DNA of 64,000 nt, taken from assembly GCA_029261355.1 (NCBI GenBank), contig JAJDBM010000052.1, forward strand, positions 106,039 to 170,038, in the 5' to 3' direction. Source of the stretch: Nitrospirales bacterium. GTDB taxonomy: Bacteria; Nitrospirota; Nitrospiria; Nitrospirales; UBA8639. The translations under genes and the position numbers were made by a program. Of this stretch, positions 39,033-48,737 are shown in pieces; positions within the stretch are counted from its first letter, which is position 1, and each line of letters begins with the position of its first letter. The notes below the pieces were generated by a model that worked only from the letters and a program-made list of their open reading frames with translations, was not told where the DNA came from and made no database searches.

Positions 39033-40175
39033 TTATCGTAACGAAGAAGACGGATCACTCACAAGGTCCTCATAGAGTCTCGAAAGAGAATCTGTAGACG
39101 AATCAAGATCAAATCGGACACTGTGCCGTTGAGCTGCCTGAGAAAGTCGAGTCGCAACGTCATTATCGGTGAGTAAATGAAGAATAGATTCACTCAATCG
39201 CATAGGGGCTTGTGGTGGAACAAACAGTAACGTTTCTCCATGTTTGGCAATTTCTCGCATTCCACCAACGTCACTTGCCACAATAGCATTTCCGGCTGCC
39301 ATTGCTTCAACAAGTGACAAGGGAAATCCTTCAGTTAAAGATGGGATCACGTTCACATCACAGAGTGAAAGCAAGGCAGGTATATCCTTTCGAAATCCAA
39401 GAAATATAACGTGTTTGGATACTTGAAGTGTCTTGGCGAGATTTTCAAGGTGTGCCCGTAATTCCCCCTCACCGACAATCACGAACATCACATTGGAACA
39501 AACTTCAACGACTGAAGGTATCGACCGAATAACAAACTCAACGCCTTTTTCTTTTCGCAAACGTGCGACAGTGCCCACCACATGATATCCCTCAGGAATA
39601 CCAATTTCTTTTCTTTTCTCGGTGATATACGACTGGCCTTTTTTCTGATAATCGGCGACTCGGATGCCATTGCCAATGACTCGAATTTTTTCAGAGGGGA
39701 TCCATCGTCCGCGAATCATAAAATTGCGCACGTTACCACTTACTGCCACAGCAGCATCGGTATAATGACGCAATATGAGGTCCGCTAAGAATTGATGAGG
39801 AAGAATGGGAAGAACGGCATGTTCATGAACGATCGACTTAATTCCACATTGTCGTGCGGCTATTCGACCAAAATTAGCTGAACTGTAGCCATGTAGATGT
39901 ATAATCTGAGCGCCAACGGTCTCGATGACCTCCCTGATACCAGTAATATTTTTCCAAGAGAATTTCCCATGGCCAAGAAGGAAAACCTCAACACCTTGCT
40001 CCCTCAACCAATCTCCAGCAGGATCAAATGGCTTCAAACTAAGAACAGAAGACTCAATCTGATTCTTCTTGAGATGAGGAATCCAATCCTTCAGCAAAAT
40101 GGCCGGGCTACTCGGATTCACCCCATCCATCGTTAACTTATCAATAACATGTAGAACGTAAATTGGCTTAGCCAC
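39033..40175 (-). CDS. Glycosyltransferase family 4
   Basis: About 380 residues from the GTG at 40175, which has GAGG nine bases upstream and lies eleven bases after the stop of the preceding gene. A frame from 40229 would overlap that gene by 43 bases. The product begins VAKPIYVLHVIDKLTMDG. GT-B fold with RVIGNGIRVADY, TVARLRKEKGVEFV and PSLTEGFPLSLVEAMAAGN (E-x7-E). It probably adds one sugar to the EPS unit. It is the downstream partner of the deacetylase gene. Confidence 0.87.
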   Translation of the reverse strand: MAKPIYVLHVIDKLTMDGVNPSSPAILLKDWIPHLKKNQIESSVLSLKPFDPAGDWLREQGVEVFLLGHGKFSWKNITGIREVIETVGAQIIHLHGYSSANFGRIAARQCGIKSIVHEHAVLPILPHQFLADLILRHYTDAAVAVSGNVRNFMIRGRWIPSEKIRVIGNGIRVADYQKKGQSYITEKRKEIGIPEGYHVVGTVARLRKEKGVEFVIRSIPSVVEVCSNVMFVIVGEGELRAHLENLAKTLQVSKHVIFLGFRKDIPALLSLCDVNVIPSLTEGFPLSLVEAMAAGNAIVASDVGGMREIAKHGETLLFVPPQAPMRLSESILHLLTDNDVATRLSQAAQRHSVRFDLDSSTDSLSRLYEDLVSDPSSSLR

Positions 40176-40186
40176 AATGCTATGCC

Positions 40187-41416
40187 TCAGCCTAACCCAA
40201 CCTCTGCAGGCAACTTCCTCATATCCCAAAATCCTTTAATCAGATCAACAAGGTTTTGACGTCCAGAACCAGGCAATCGACGCAAAAAAATGTCTTCAAC
40301 CCGCACCACATTCAATGGATCGTCCCCAGGTCGATTCACAAATCGACCTTTTCGTTGCCCGAAAAAATTAACATCGTAACCTGCCGATTGAGAAGCACGA
40401 ATTGAAACATCGTCGCCTTCATAAAATGGATAACAGAGCTGATTCACGTTTTTCCCCTTGAGACGCTCCTCAATGATAACGCGAGAGTCTCGTAATTCTT
40501 CAACAAGGGCATGCTCCCTTTCCTCTGGGGTCTCATATCGCTCTGACACTTTATGTTGTCGTCGATAATCATCCATGACATGCTCTAACTTTTTCCTCCA
40601 ACTTTTTTCTTGAAAAAACTCCTGGCCACCTTCGTTTTGTACGGCAGTAATACAAGCAGTCCGAAGTCCCTCATCATCAAAAAATCGGCTCTTCGCGATC
40701 ATTCTTGGTTGTCCTTGGTAAATCGGCATACCCAAAAGAGGATCCCGTGATACCACATCCTCCCCTGACTGTGTGTACATCGGAACAAAAATATTTCCAT
40801 AGAAGTAGGGATTAAACTCAGGATGGACAAAATTAAACACCGTATTCGAAGTAAAGACGAGGCTGTGATACATGGTATGTGATTGAAAATCGATCACTCC
40901 GGATTCATGCATTATGGAAATTTCATCCCAAGTTGCGAGCGCCTCCTCCGTTGGCGCCATGCACAACACCTCATCCAGACCAACCTCTCCCTTCCAATAA
41001 TCCTCTAAAGTCGGGCGCACACGATGGTCATCTTCTGGAATACATCCCGTAATGAGAAAACATGTGGCTTTTAGTCCATATTTCTTGAGCAGTGGGAAGG
41101 CGACGGTCCATACATGTTTGAGCCCATCATCAAAAGTAATGAAGACAGAATTTTTTGCTGGTTGATGTTTCGAGGTCAGTGCGGAATAAAATTCATCGGC
41201 TGAAAGGGTGTGATAGCCGTTCTCGGCTAAATGCTGACATTGCGCTTCAAACCACTCTGGGATGGCAGTGTGAAAAGTGAAGACAGGAATATGGCCATCA
41301 ATAGGATCTTGATCAGATTGATAGACAAATCTTGGGGCTTTCCTCAAAATTAGACTGTCGAGCAAGTGCTGATTTTTTTGATAAATCAGACTCAGACGTG
41401 GACTCATTGGATTCAT
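40187..41416 (-). CDS. Polysaccharide deacetylase (NodB homology), cytoplasmic or non-classical
   Basis: 409 residues. The NodB-type domain has FITFDDGLKHVW (motif 1, DD pair for metal and base), DFQSHTMYHS (motif 2, His pair) and the late LCYPFYEGDD. There is no signal peptide. Between motifs 1 and 2 and after motif 2 the protein has long inserts, so it is larger than simple NodB enzymes. The reaction would be N- or O-deacetylation of a sugar, probably of a biosynthetic intermediate since the protein seems to stay inside. It lies 26 bases before the GlpD-type group and is followed by the GT4 gene. It is distinct from the XrtA-type deacetylase at 50085. Confidence 0.85.
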   Translation of the reverse strand: MNPMSPRLSLIYQKNQHLLDSLILRKAPRFVYQSDQDPIDGHIPVFTFHTAIPEWFEAQCQHLAENGYHTLSADEFYSALTSKHQPAKNSVFITFDDGLKHVWTVAFPLLKKYGLKATCFLITGCIPEDDHRVRPTLEDYWKGEVGLDEVLCMAPTEEALATWDEISIMHESGVIDFQSHTMYHSLVFTSNTVFNFVHPEFNPYFYGNIFVPMYTQSGEDVVSRDPLLGMPIYQGQPRMIAKSRFFDDEGLRTACITAVQNEGGQEFFQEKSWRKKLEHVMDDYRRQHKVSERYETPEEREHALVEELRDSRVIIEERLKGKNVNQLCYPFYEGDDVSIRASQSAGYDVNFFGQRKGRFVNRPGDDPLNVVRVEDIFLRRLPGSGRQNLVDLIKGFWDMRKLPAEVGLG

Positions 41417-41442
41417 GCTAGCGTCATATCCTTTATGATGAG

Positions 41443-43335
41443 TTACGCGGTTTTCCCGTCACTATGTTCTTGCATCCACATTTCAAACACCGCCAGGCCC
41501 CATAGCCGATGAGAATTGTTTCGCCGTTTAGCCATATGTTCGTCGACAAGGTGTTGAACAAATTTCGGGTTAAATATGCCACGCTTTTTGATAACCCCTT
41601 CGTTCAAGTAATTCATGACGAACGCTTGCACCTGCGAATCATCCCGCATCCAATTTTTCAAAGGAATACTATGGCCTAATTTATCCTGACGATGCACAAT
41701 CTCGTGTGGGAGAACATTCTCCATCGCTTTCTTGAAAATATACTTCGTATCAAACCACCCTCTGATTTTGAGGTCAGTCGGTAACGATGCACAAAATTCA
41801 ACGAGTCGATGATCAAATAATGGATACCGAGTCTCGAGCGCGAAACAACGGTTTAAATCATTTCGACGTAAATAAAAATCTATGATCGTTTGATAATCAC
41901 TATACAACGAACGACTCAAATCATCCTCACCATCACCTTCCGCATTAAAATCAAAAATATCTTGATAGACCTGTGCTTCCTGAAATTTCCCTGCAACATC
42001 GGGAACAAAGAGTTGTTGAAGCTCAGAGAATTGATAGTAGATTCGCCACCGATGCGAGAGTAGATCTGGTGAAAGAAGCGAACTCTCAATAAACCGCTTC
42101 AATTTTACTGACAAGGGTTTCTTTTTATCAGAATCAGGAATAAATGAGAGAACTCGATTCAATGACTGCCGAACAAAGAGAGGAATAACTTCGACATACT
42201 TGGCAATCTTATCTGCTTCGTAAATAGGGTGACCGCCAAACAACTCATCCCCACCGTCTCCTGTCAAAACATAGGTATCCGAGGAACTAGCCGACCTCCC
42301 GAGTAAATGGGTGGCAATATTAATACCGACATCACAAAAGGGTTCATTCATCGTTCGAACAATATCCCTCATTAAGGAAACATCCTGTGGACCATAGACC
42401 AGTTCTTGATGAGTCGTATTCGCAAATTCTGCCATCCGCCTTGCGTAATGCGATTCATCAAAAGACTCAGATTGGCAACGATAGGAATAGGTTCGTAAAG
42501 GAGATTTGACGGTCTCATTCGTCAAGCCTAATATGGTGCTGGAATCCATGCCACCACTCACAAAGATCCCTGGACCAGCCTCTTGATCAAGTCGACTCAC
42601 GACGGCATTTCGCAAATGTCCGAGTAATTCATCAGCAATTTGCTCTTCAGAGTCGACATGCCTTGATTTAAAAGAAAGGTTCCAATACTTTTCAGTATTC
42701 TGCACCTGAGGACCAACATGCATGCAATGAGCTGGACGAAGCTTTAGGACATCTTCATAAATGGTATTGAGCCCGGGATTGAAATTAAACAGGGCATACC
42801 TGGCCAATGTGGCATGGTCTAATGTGCGAACCTTCTTGGTATAATCAAAAATTGACTCAGTCGATGAACTGAACACCAGGTGCTTGGAATCCAAATAATA
42901 GTACAAGGGTTCAATACCAAAACGATCTCGACTAAGGAGAACGGTTTGACGAGTCTCATCCCACAAAGCCAGAGCAAACTTTCCCTGTAGGTGCTTGAGA
43001 AAATCAGCTCCAAATCGAGCATACAATGTGAGTATGAATTCGGTGATAGTGGTGTGAGCCACATCGACCCCATCCCTAGCCATATTCTGCCTGAGCTCTT
43101 CTTCATTATAGAGTCGACCGACAAACACAAGAGCACATTGACGATCACGAGAGACCGCAGGCTGAAGCTCTTGATAACACTTCGTGCGAAATGGCGAACG
43201 ATAACCAAAGACGCCTCTTGACCAAGGGAGTACATGTGCATTCCCTACAAGATGAGGAGAAGCACCTAATGCTCTCTCGACGGCCTGTGGATCAACTTTT
43301 GAATTTTCGTTTCTAGAGAAAACACCAAAGATCAT
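41443..43335 (-). CDS. Asparagine-synthetase-like protein with degenerate glutaminase domain
   Basis: 630 residues. The synthetase half is intact: FVSGGMDSSTIL near residue 262 and TGDGGDELFGG. The amidotransferase half is not. The protein begins MIFGVFSRN, so the MCGI Cys2 motif is missing, the RGPD motif is absent, and no in-frame codon upstream restores it. It is coupled to the preceding acyltransferase gene by an ATGA overlap (43332-43335). It probably forms an amide or related bond with ammonia or an amine donor, not glutamine. It shares its neighbourhood with the intact enzyme at 46852, which could supply or complement the missing activity. Confidence 0.83.
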   Translation of the reverse strand: MIFGVFSRNENSKVDPQAVERALGASPHLVGNAHVLPWSRGVFGYRSPFRTKCYQELQPAVSRDRQCALVFVGRLYNEEELRQNMARDGVDVAHTTITEFILTLYARFGADFLKHLQGKFALALWDETRQTVLLSRDRFGIEPLYYYLDSKHLVFSSSTESIFDYTKKVRTLDHATLARYALFNFNPGLNTIYEDVLKLRPAHCMHVGPQVQNTEKYWNLSFKSRHVDSEEQIADELLGHLRNAVVSRLDQEAGPGIFVSGGMDSSTILGLTNETVKSPLRTYSYRCQSESFDESHYARRMAEFANTTHQELVYGPQDVSLMRDIVRTMNEPFCDVGINIATHLLGRSASSSDTYVLTGDGGDELFGGHPIYEADKIAKYVEVIPLFVRQSLNRVLSFIPDSDKKKPLSVKLKRFIESSLLSPDLLSHRWRIYYQFSELQQLFVPDVAGKFQEAQVYQDIFDFNAEGDGEDDLSRSLYSDYQTIIDFYLRRNDLNRCFALETRYPLFDHRLVEFCASLPTDLKIRGWFDTKYIFKKAMENVLPHEIVHRQDKLGHSIPLKNWMRDDSQVQAFVMNYLNEGVIKKRGIFNPKFVQHLVDEHMAKRRNNSHRLWGLAVFEMWMQEHSDGKTA

Positions 43336-44099
43336 GGCTTCAACTCTCTTTTCATGGTTCGATCACCCAAAACTTTCGCCGGAACTCCTCCGATAATGGC
43401 ATAGGAAGAAGCTGAATCCTTCACAACTGCCCCAGCCCCGACAATAACGCCTTTTCCAATGGTCATGCCGTCTAAGACAGTCACACCAGCTCCTAACCAC
43501 ACATCTTCCTCCACCGTAATGCCTAAAGCTTTTCTCCCCTGACGATTAATCGGAATCGTCGTATCTTGAGCAATATGCCCTCCACCAACCAGATAGCTAT
43601 AGGCGCCCATCAGAACATCCTGACCAATATTCACGGAGTTGGCTGAAAATATTTGGCAATTTGAGCCAATATTTGCATTATCTCCAATGCAAATATTGCC
43701 ATTCTGGCAGTAGACAAGAGAATTTCGGCCAACAAATACGTTATCACCGATCACAATCCCTGTATTATCTCGGCCTTTTGCGTCTAAAACACAAGAGTCA
43801 TCAATCACCACATTATCCCCGATAAAAATCTTATGAGGATGCCGTAACACCACATTGGCTCCAAACACCACATTGCGACCGACTGAGCCTAATAACCATT
43901 TATACAAATGACCTCGAAGAAAAAGACCCAAGGCACCGGGAACCCAAGTGGAACATAACGTCACACATTCATAGGTAATCAGCGTTCTCAGATCAGTTCG
44001 ACCAATAACGAGATCTTGGTATTTTTTCAACTTGCCCTGAGACTGATGGACTAATTGCTGTTGAGTATCTAAAGGTGGCTGATTGGTATTCACAGTCAC
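43332..44099 (-). CDS. Left-handed beta-helix acyltransferase (hexapeptide family)
   Basis: 255 residues. A helical N-terminal part (1-75) is followed by many hexapeptide turns such as IFIGDNVVIDDSCVL and ICIGDNANIGSNCQIF, then the catalytic-type HIAQDTTIPINRQG and the C-terminal IIGGVPAKVLGD, as in WcaF/NodL-type sugar O-acetyltransferases. The start is a GTG that overlaps the SDR stop as GTGA (44096-44099), and the stop overlaps the next start as ATGA, so translation of all three is coupled. It probably acetylates or otherwise acylates a sugar or intermediate in the polymer. Confidence 0.85.
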   Translation of the reverse strand: MTVNTNQPPLDTQQQLVHQSQGKLKKYQDLVIGRTDLRTLITYECVTLCSTWVPGALGLFLRGHLYKWLLGSVGRNVVFGANVVLRHPHKIFIGDNVVIDDSCVLDAKGRDNTGIVIGDNVFVGRNSLVYCQNGNICIGDNANIGSNCQIFSANSVNIGQDVLMGAYSYLVGGGHIAQDTTIPINRQGRKALGITVEEDVWLGAGVTVLDGMTIGKGVIVGAGAVVKDSASSYAIIGGVPAKVLGDRTMKRELKP

Positions 44100-45088
44100 A
44101 CTTTCAGATGTCCATGTTGCTTATACCAGGTTGCTGTGCGTTGCAACCCGGTTGGCAGATCAATCGTTGGAGAAAAATCGAGTTCGTCCTTGGCTTTTGA
44201 TATATCAAACGCACGATCTTTCCTGAAAAAATCAGCGCGACGACGATAGAGAGGAGGCTCAACACCCAAAGGTTTACACAGGATCTCACATCCCAAACTG
44301 GCAGCCCATAATGGCCAAAATGGCAGACGCCAACGAGGCACTGGGACTTGTAGGCATTCCGCAATCTGACTAACCAATTGATTGAGCGTGACATACTCAT
44401 TGCCTGCAATAGTATAGACCTGGCCTAACGCCCGCTCTTTCTCACCACTTAATATGATCCCGGCAGCTAAATCATCAACATGCGTCAAATGGTACAGGAC
44501 TTCACCATTTCCAAACATCATAAATTTCCGATTCTGAATATGTTTAAAGAGCTTTAAAAATCGCATATCACCAGGCCCATAAATTCCAACAGGCCTGACC
44601 ACAACTCCAGGAAATTGATGCTGATTGAAAAACTGTAGAGCCAGCTTTTCACCTTCCATTTTTGTTCGCTGATATTCATCCCCAGGATTGTAAGGATCCG
44701 TTTCTTTGGCTGGTGGATTGGAAATCGCCCCCTGCACTCCAACAGTACTACAGTGAACTACCCGTTCCACACCTCCCGCCATTGAAGCCTCAAGCACATT
44801 CTGTGTCCCCGTCACATGAACGTTCCAAAACTCTTTTTTCGGCACCCCTTCCTGACGATAGAGAGCAGCTAAATGGAAAACCGTGTGGCATCCCTTCACT
44901 GCCTCAGGGAGTGTGGTGATATCCGTCACGTCACCCCGAACAATGTCGACACCAAGACTTTTGAGTGCTTCAGTATTACTCATCTGACGGGCCAATGCAC
45001 GAACCTGATATCCAGCTTCGTGCAGTCGTCGACACAAATGCGTTCCAGTAAAACCTGTAGCTCCTGTCACTAATACGGTCTTCTTCAT
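44096..45088 (-). CDS. NAD-dependent epimerase/dehydratase (extended SDR)
   Basis: 330 residues: Rossmann motif TGATGFTGTHLCRRL, then NVLEASMAGGVERVVHCSTVG and the catalytic YQRTKMEGE (Tyr-x3-Lys). A strong AGGGG site lies seven bases before the ATG. The substrate could be a nucleotide sugar or a lipid-linked polyol; the sequence resembles the HpnA-like group more than GalE. It is the first of a coupled set (SDR, acyltransferase, synthetase-like protein) and lies nine bases after the GlpD-like gene. Confidence 0.85.
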   Translation of the reverse strand: MKKTVLVTGATGFTGTHLCRRLHEAGYQVRALARQMSNTEALKSLGVDIVRGDVTDITTLPEAVKGCHTVFHLAALYRQEGVPKKEFWNVHVTGTQNVLEASMAGGVERVVHCSTVGVQGAISNPPAKETDPYNPGDEYQRTKMEGEKLALQFFNQHQFPGVVVRPVGIYGPGDMRFLKLFKHIQNRKFMMFGNGEVLYHLTHVDDLAAGIILSGEKERALGQVYTIAGNEYVTLNQLVSQIAECLQVPVPRWRLPFWPLWAASLGCEILCKPLGVEPPLYRRRADFFRKDRAFDISKAKDELDFSPTIDLPTGLQRTATWYKQHGHLKV

Positions 45089-45097
45089 GAGCGTCCC

Positions 45098-46780
45098 CTA
45101 ACAACTTTTCATTAATTTTGCTCGAAACGTGGATTGCACATCCATGAGCTCTTCGTCTCTTTTCTTATCGTTCCATCCCATTTCTTGACTCATGACGGAA
45201 GCACATGACTCAAGACGTTCCTGAAGAAATCCATCTGGTTGGTTCCAATCCATCCGCCGAAAAATGACATCAGACAATCGCTGTGCACTTTCCTCTTGTA
45301 TGCCGTATCGCACTTCAGCTTTCAAGAGGTGTTCCTGTAAATCAACGTTGGGTTGCAAGACATCTTCTGGCAACAACGATAAGACCTGTTGATACTTCGA
45401 GCCATACCGACCAATAAGAGAAGACACAGCTGCGGCACACTTCTGATCGGAATATTGTTGGGTCTCACCTTTGATATAGGATGAGAGATGAGGAATATCA
45501 CCGCCAAATACCGGCGTGAGCGAGGTCTTCGATTTCTGATGCAACTTTCCTAATTTTTGTAAGACGAGATCAACCGTCTTTTCTGCCACATAACGACTTT
45601 CGGTGAGTTTCACGCCAACGACGGAAATCAGCCCTTTCGTGCCTTCTCGTTTTTCATGGTCACAGATCTGATAGTCTTTAGCTAGTTGCACCGCATCTCC
45701 ATTCGCCTCAGGGGATGGTAGATAGCCCCAATAGGTCCAAGCAATATCTTCAGGTGTAAGGGCGGCAATAGGATAGGCATCATTAATTTCCGAAAGAAAA
45801 TCATGGATTTCCTTGTCCGTTACATCACGATCCTTGGGTTCTCCTTGTATCGGAAGATGGGCCGTCCCAATTAATGAATACTCTCGCCATGGAGTAATAA
45901 TAAACAGCCTGGTGCCCTTATTGATCAGAGCTTTTGCATCAGTATATTGCTTCTTACTATACACGCCAATCGCATACTGAGGAACAAGCTGGCGGGAAAT
46001 GAGGACATTAAACGCTTTCGTAAAGGATGTCATGCTTGACGATGCCGACCGCTGCACGTGCCTCAGGACTTGATTGACCCATGGTCCAGCTGTGTTAATG
46101 ATCAATTTCGATCGAATGTCCAGCTTCTCACTCGTCAGGATATCTTTTGCCTCCACCCCCTTCAGTTCCCCTTGATCCCATATACCCCCGGTTACTTCAA
46201 CATAGTTACAGAGGTCGACTCCAGCATAGGCTCCAGACTGCGCAATTGACATGATCAACCGCTCAGAGCTCGACAACTGCGCATCGTAACAAATGGCTCC
46301 ACCCGTCAAACCCTCATCCGAAATACCTGGGGCAAGGCGGAGACATTCGTCAGTCGAAACACAGGTACCAGCAGGCAAATGCTTTTGCGGATCATCCAAT
46401 TGATTGCGGTCAAATCCAATCATATCGTTAATGAGTAACGCCAAGGCAAATATATTCTGACCACGCATGCCATATCCATAGGTGGGGAATAAAAATGGAA
46501 GCGGATGAACCACATGTGGGGCAATCCGCATAAATGTCGTTCGCTCACAGATGGATTGACGCATGCGCCTCACATGTCCATGTTGTAGATAACGCAATCC
46601 TCCATGGATCACCCGTAGACTATTAAACGACGTCGCATGTCCGAAGTCTCTCTTCTCAACGAGTCCAACCTTCAAACCTCGAAGGGCAGCATCCCACGCA
46701 GTAAATAACCCATAGATTCCGCCACCCACAATGAGAACATCATACTCAACACTCGTTAACCGTGAAAGATCGCGCTTCAT
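45098..46780 (-). CDS. glpD: FAD-dependent glycerol-3-phosphate dehydrogenase-like protein
   Basis: 560 residues from the ATG at 46780; a TTG-initiated frame from 46819 adds only a poor N-terminus. The FAD motif DVLIVGGGIYGLFTA, the NSLRVIHGGLRYLQ signature and the C-terminal DAO_C domain are those of GlpD. GlpD oxidises glycerol-3-phosphate to dihydroxyacetone phosphate and reduces quinone. Its position inside an EPS cluster, nine bases from an SDR gene and 71 from an intact asparagine synthetase, is unusual and suggests that it acts on a polyol phosphate or sugar precursor of the polymer. It might equally be a housekeeping GlpD moved here; the symbol is given on similarity only. Confidence 0.78.
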   Translation of the reverse strand: MKRDLSRLTSVEYDVLIVGGGIYGLFTAWDAALRGLKVGLVEKRDFGHATSFNSLRVIHGGLRYLQHGHVRRMRQSICERTTFMRIAPHVVHPLPFLFPTYGYGMRGQNIFALALLINDMIGFDRNQLDDPQKHLPAGTCVSTDECLRLAPGISDEGLTGGAICYDAQLSSSERLIMSIAQSGAYAGVDLCNYVEVTGGIWDQGELKGVEAKDILTSEKLDIRSKLIINTAGPWVNQVLRHVQRSASSSMTSFTKAFNVLISRQLVPQYAIGVYSKKQYTDAKALINKGTRLFIITPWREYSLIGTAHLPIQGEPKDRDVTDKEIHDFLSEINDAYPIAALTPEDIAWTYWGYLPSPEANGDAVQLAKDYQICDHEKREGTKGLISVVGVKLTESRYVAEKTVDLVLQKLGKLHQKSKTSLTPVFGGDIPHLSSYIKGETQQYSDQKCAAAVSSLIGRYGSKYQQVLSLLPEDVLQPNVDLQEHLLKAEVRYGIQEESAQRLSDVIFRRMDWNQPDGFLQERLESCASVMSQEMGWNDKKRDEELMDVQSTFRAKLMKSC

Positions 46781-46851
46781 ACAGTATGCAATGATTGTGA
46801 TGAGAAGAGATTCATTCAACTATCCTCAATTCATGATGAACAAGCCAGGAC

Positions 46852-48735
46852 TCAATTCAAGTACTTGTCTTTCCAAAAATGAAAGACCATCAAGGACCAT
46901 AGCTGATGGGCATGATTGACTCGGCCTGAGACATGTTCGGCTTTCAACTTCTCGATATACTGGTTGTTAAAGAACCCATCTTTTTTTATTCTGTCTCCGC
47001 TCAAAGTATCCTCCATAAGAGGCCGCAACTCCTGACGGAGCCAATTCTTCATAGGAATGCTAAAGCCTTCTTTTTTTCGATACAGAATATCATGGGGAAG
47101 TTTTTTTTCCATGCACTGCTTCAAAATCCATTTTGTTTCTCGTCCACGCATTTTGTATTGACTCGGCACCCGACTCGCAAACTCAACGACGCGATAATCT
47201 AAAAATGGAGCCCTCGCTTCGAGTGAATGGGCCATACTCATTCGATCAACTTTCATCAACACATCATCAACCAGAAAGGTCTTGAGGTCAGCATACTCTT
47301 GCTGCCAGAGAGGGTCGGCCTCTTTGACCGCGCCAAGATATCGCACAACACGATCCTCTGCTTTTCTCCCATCAAGTGATTTCTCGACATCAGTTGAATA
47401 CAATTGATGCCTCGTCAAATCTGTCAAAAACATACTCCATCGATAATGCTGAAGCGATGGATCAAGCGAAGCCCCTTCAACAAATCGTTTAATTTTATTG
47501 ATCAATCCTTTTTTCTGAGAACTCGGACGAACAGCCTGAACAATTATTGGTAGTATGCGTCTTACAAAAGACGGCAATTTTTGATACACCCCATCAAGTT
47601 GATTCGCCACGTACCAATCATATCCGGCAAAGAGTTCATCCCCTCCATCACCAGATAACACGACCGTCACATGTTGTTTCGCTAATTGTGAAACCAGGTA
47701 TGTTGGAAACACCGAAACATCACCCAGCGGTTCATCCAAGAATTTGCAAAAATGATCCACCAAATTGACAATTTCTGGTTGGATCGTTAATTCATAATGC
47801 TCAGTGCCAAACTGTTTGGCAACTTTTCTCGCATATTCCAACTCATTATATGAGGCGTCATCAAACCCAATGGAAAATGTTTTGACTGGCTGGTCCATCA
47901 TGTTGGCCATAATTTGAACAATAGTGCTTGAATCCACTCCCCCACTGAGAAACGCACCGAGGGGCACATCACTAATCAACCGCAATTTCGTCGAATCCTC
48001 AAGAAGGGCATATAATTCCTCCTCAAGTTCTGATTGCGTCTTCACCGGACCCGCCACAGGATACGACATGTCCCAATACTGCTTCACCGATGTCTTACCA
48101 TTCTGGATGATTAACAGATGACCAGGTGGAAGCTTTTGGATACCATTGACAATCGAAAGGGGAGCAGGAATGTATTCAAACGTCAAAAATGCATCAAGCG
48201 CATCATAATTAAGACTTCGAGGAACTTCGTGACATTGAAGAATCGCTTTGATTTCTGAGCCAAACGCGAAAAGCGAGGCATCCTGATAATAATAGAGAGG
48301 CTTGACTCCTAATCGATCTCTTGCGATGAGAACTCGGGAATGCCGACTATCCCAAATAGCAAAACTAAACATCCCATTTAGCCGATGAACACAATCGTCT
48401 CCAAATTCTTCATAGGCATGAATAATTGCTTCGGTATCAGTATGAGTGGAAAAAGTGTGGCCCTTCCCTTCAAGTTCAGTTCGTAGTTCCGGAAAATTGT
48501 ATACTTCCCCATTAAACACAATCCAAATTCGCCCATCTTCATTTGAAATAGGTTGATGACCAGTGGCAAGGTCAATGACCTTCAAGCGACGCATTCCGAT
48601 ACCAACATGTCCGTCAACATGAAATCCATCATCATCAGGACCACGATGAATGATGGCATCACACATTCGTTTTAGGGTATCGAATTCGACCCGCTTCTGA
48701 GGATCAAAGTATAGTAAGCCAGCAATTCCACACAT
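46852..48735 (-). CDS. asnB: Asparagine synthetase (glutamine-hydrolysing), second intact copy
   Basis: 627 residues, complete: MCGIAGLLYFD with Cys2, HRGPDDDG, NGEVYNF, then GAFLSGGVDSSTIV near residue 267 and SGDGGDELFAGY. Glutamine would provide ammonia for amidation of an ATP-activated carboxylate. It lies two bases after the GT4 stop at 48738, so it is in the same transcript. It is similar in form to the enzyme at 9393-11270 but not a close copy. The closeness to a synthetase-like gene without a glutaminase site (41443) hints at shared substrate classes. Confidence 0.92.
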   Translation of the reverse strand: MCGIAGLLYFDPQKRVEFDTLKRMCDAIIHRGPDDDGFHVDGHVGIGMRRLKVIDLATGHQPISNEDGRIWIVFNGEVYNFPELRTELEGKGHTFSTHTDTEAIIHAYEEFGDDCVHRLNGMFSFAIWDSRHSRVLIARDRLGVKPLYYYQDASLFAFGSEIKAILQCHEVPRSLNYDALDAFLTFEYIPAPLSIVNGIQKLPPGHLLIIQNGKTSVKQYWDMSYPVAGPVKTQSELEEELYALLEDSTKLRLISDVPLGAFLSGGVDSSTIVQIMANMMDQPVKTFSIGFDDASYNELEYARKVAKQFGTEHYELTIQPEIVNLVDHFCKFLDEPLGDVSVFPTYLVSQLAKQHVTVVLSGDGGDELFAGYDWYVANQLDGVYQKLPSFVRRILPIIVQAVRPSSQKKGLINKIKRFVEGASLDPSLQHYRWSMFLTDLTRHQLYSTDVEKSLDGRKAEDRVVRYLGAVKEADPLWQQEYADLKTFLVDDVLMKVDRMSMAHSLEARAPFLDYRVVEFASRVPSQYKMRGRETKWILKQCMEKKLPHDILYRKKEGFSIPMKNWLRQELRPLMEDTLSGDRIKKDGFFNNQYIEKLKAEHVSGRVNHAHQLWSLMVFHFWKDKYLN

Positions 48736-48737
48736 CG

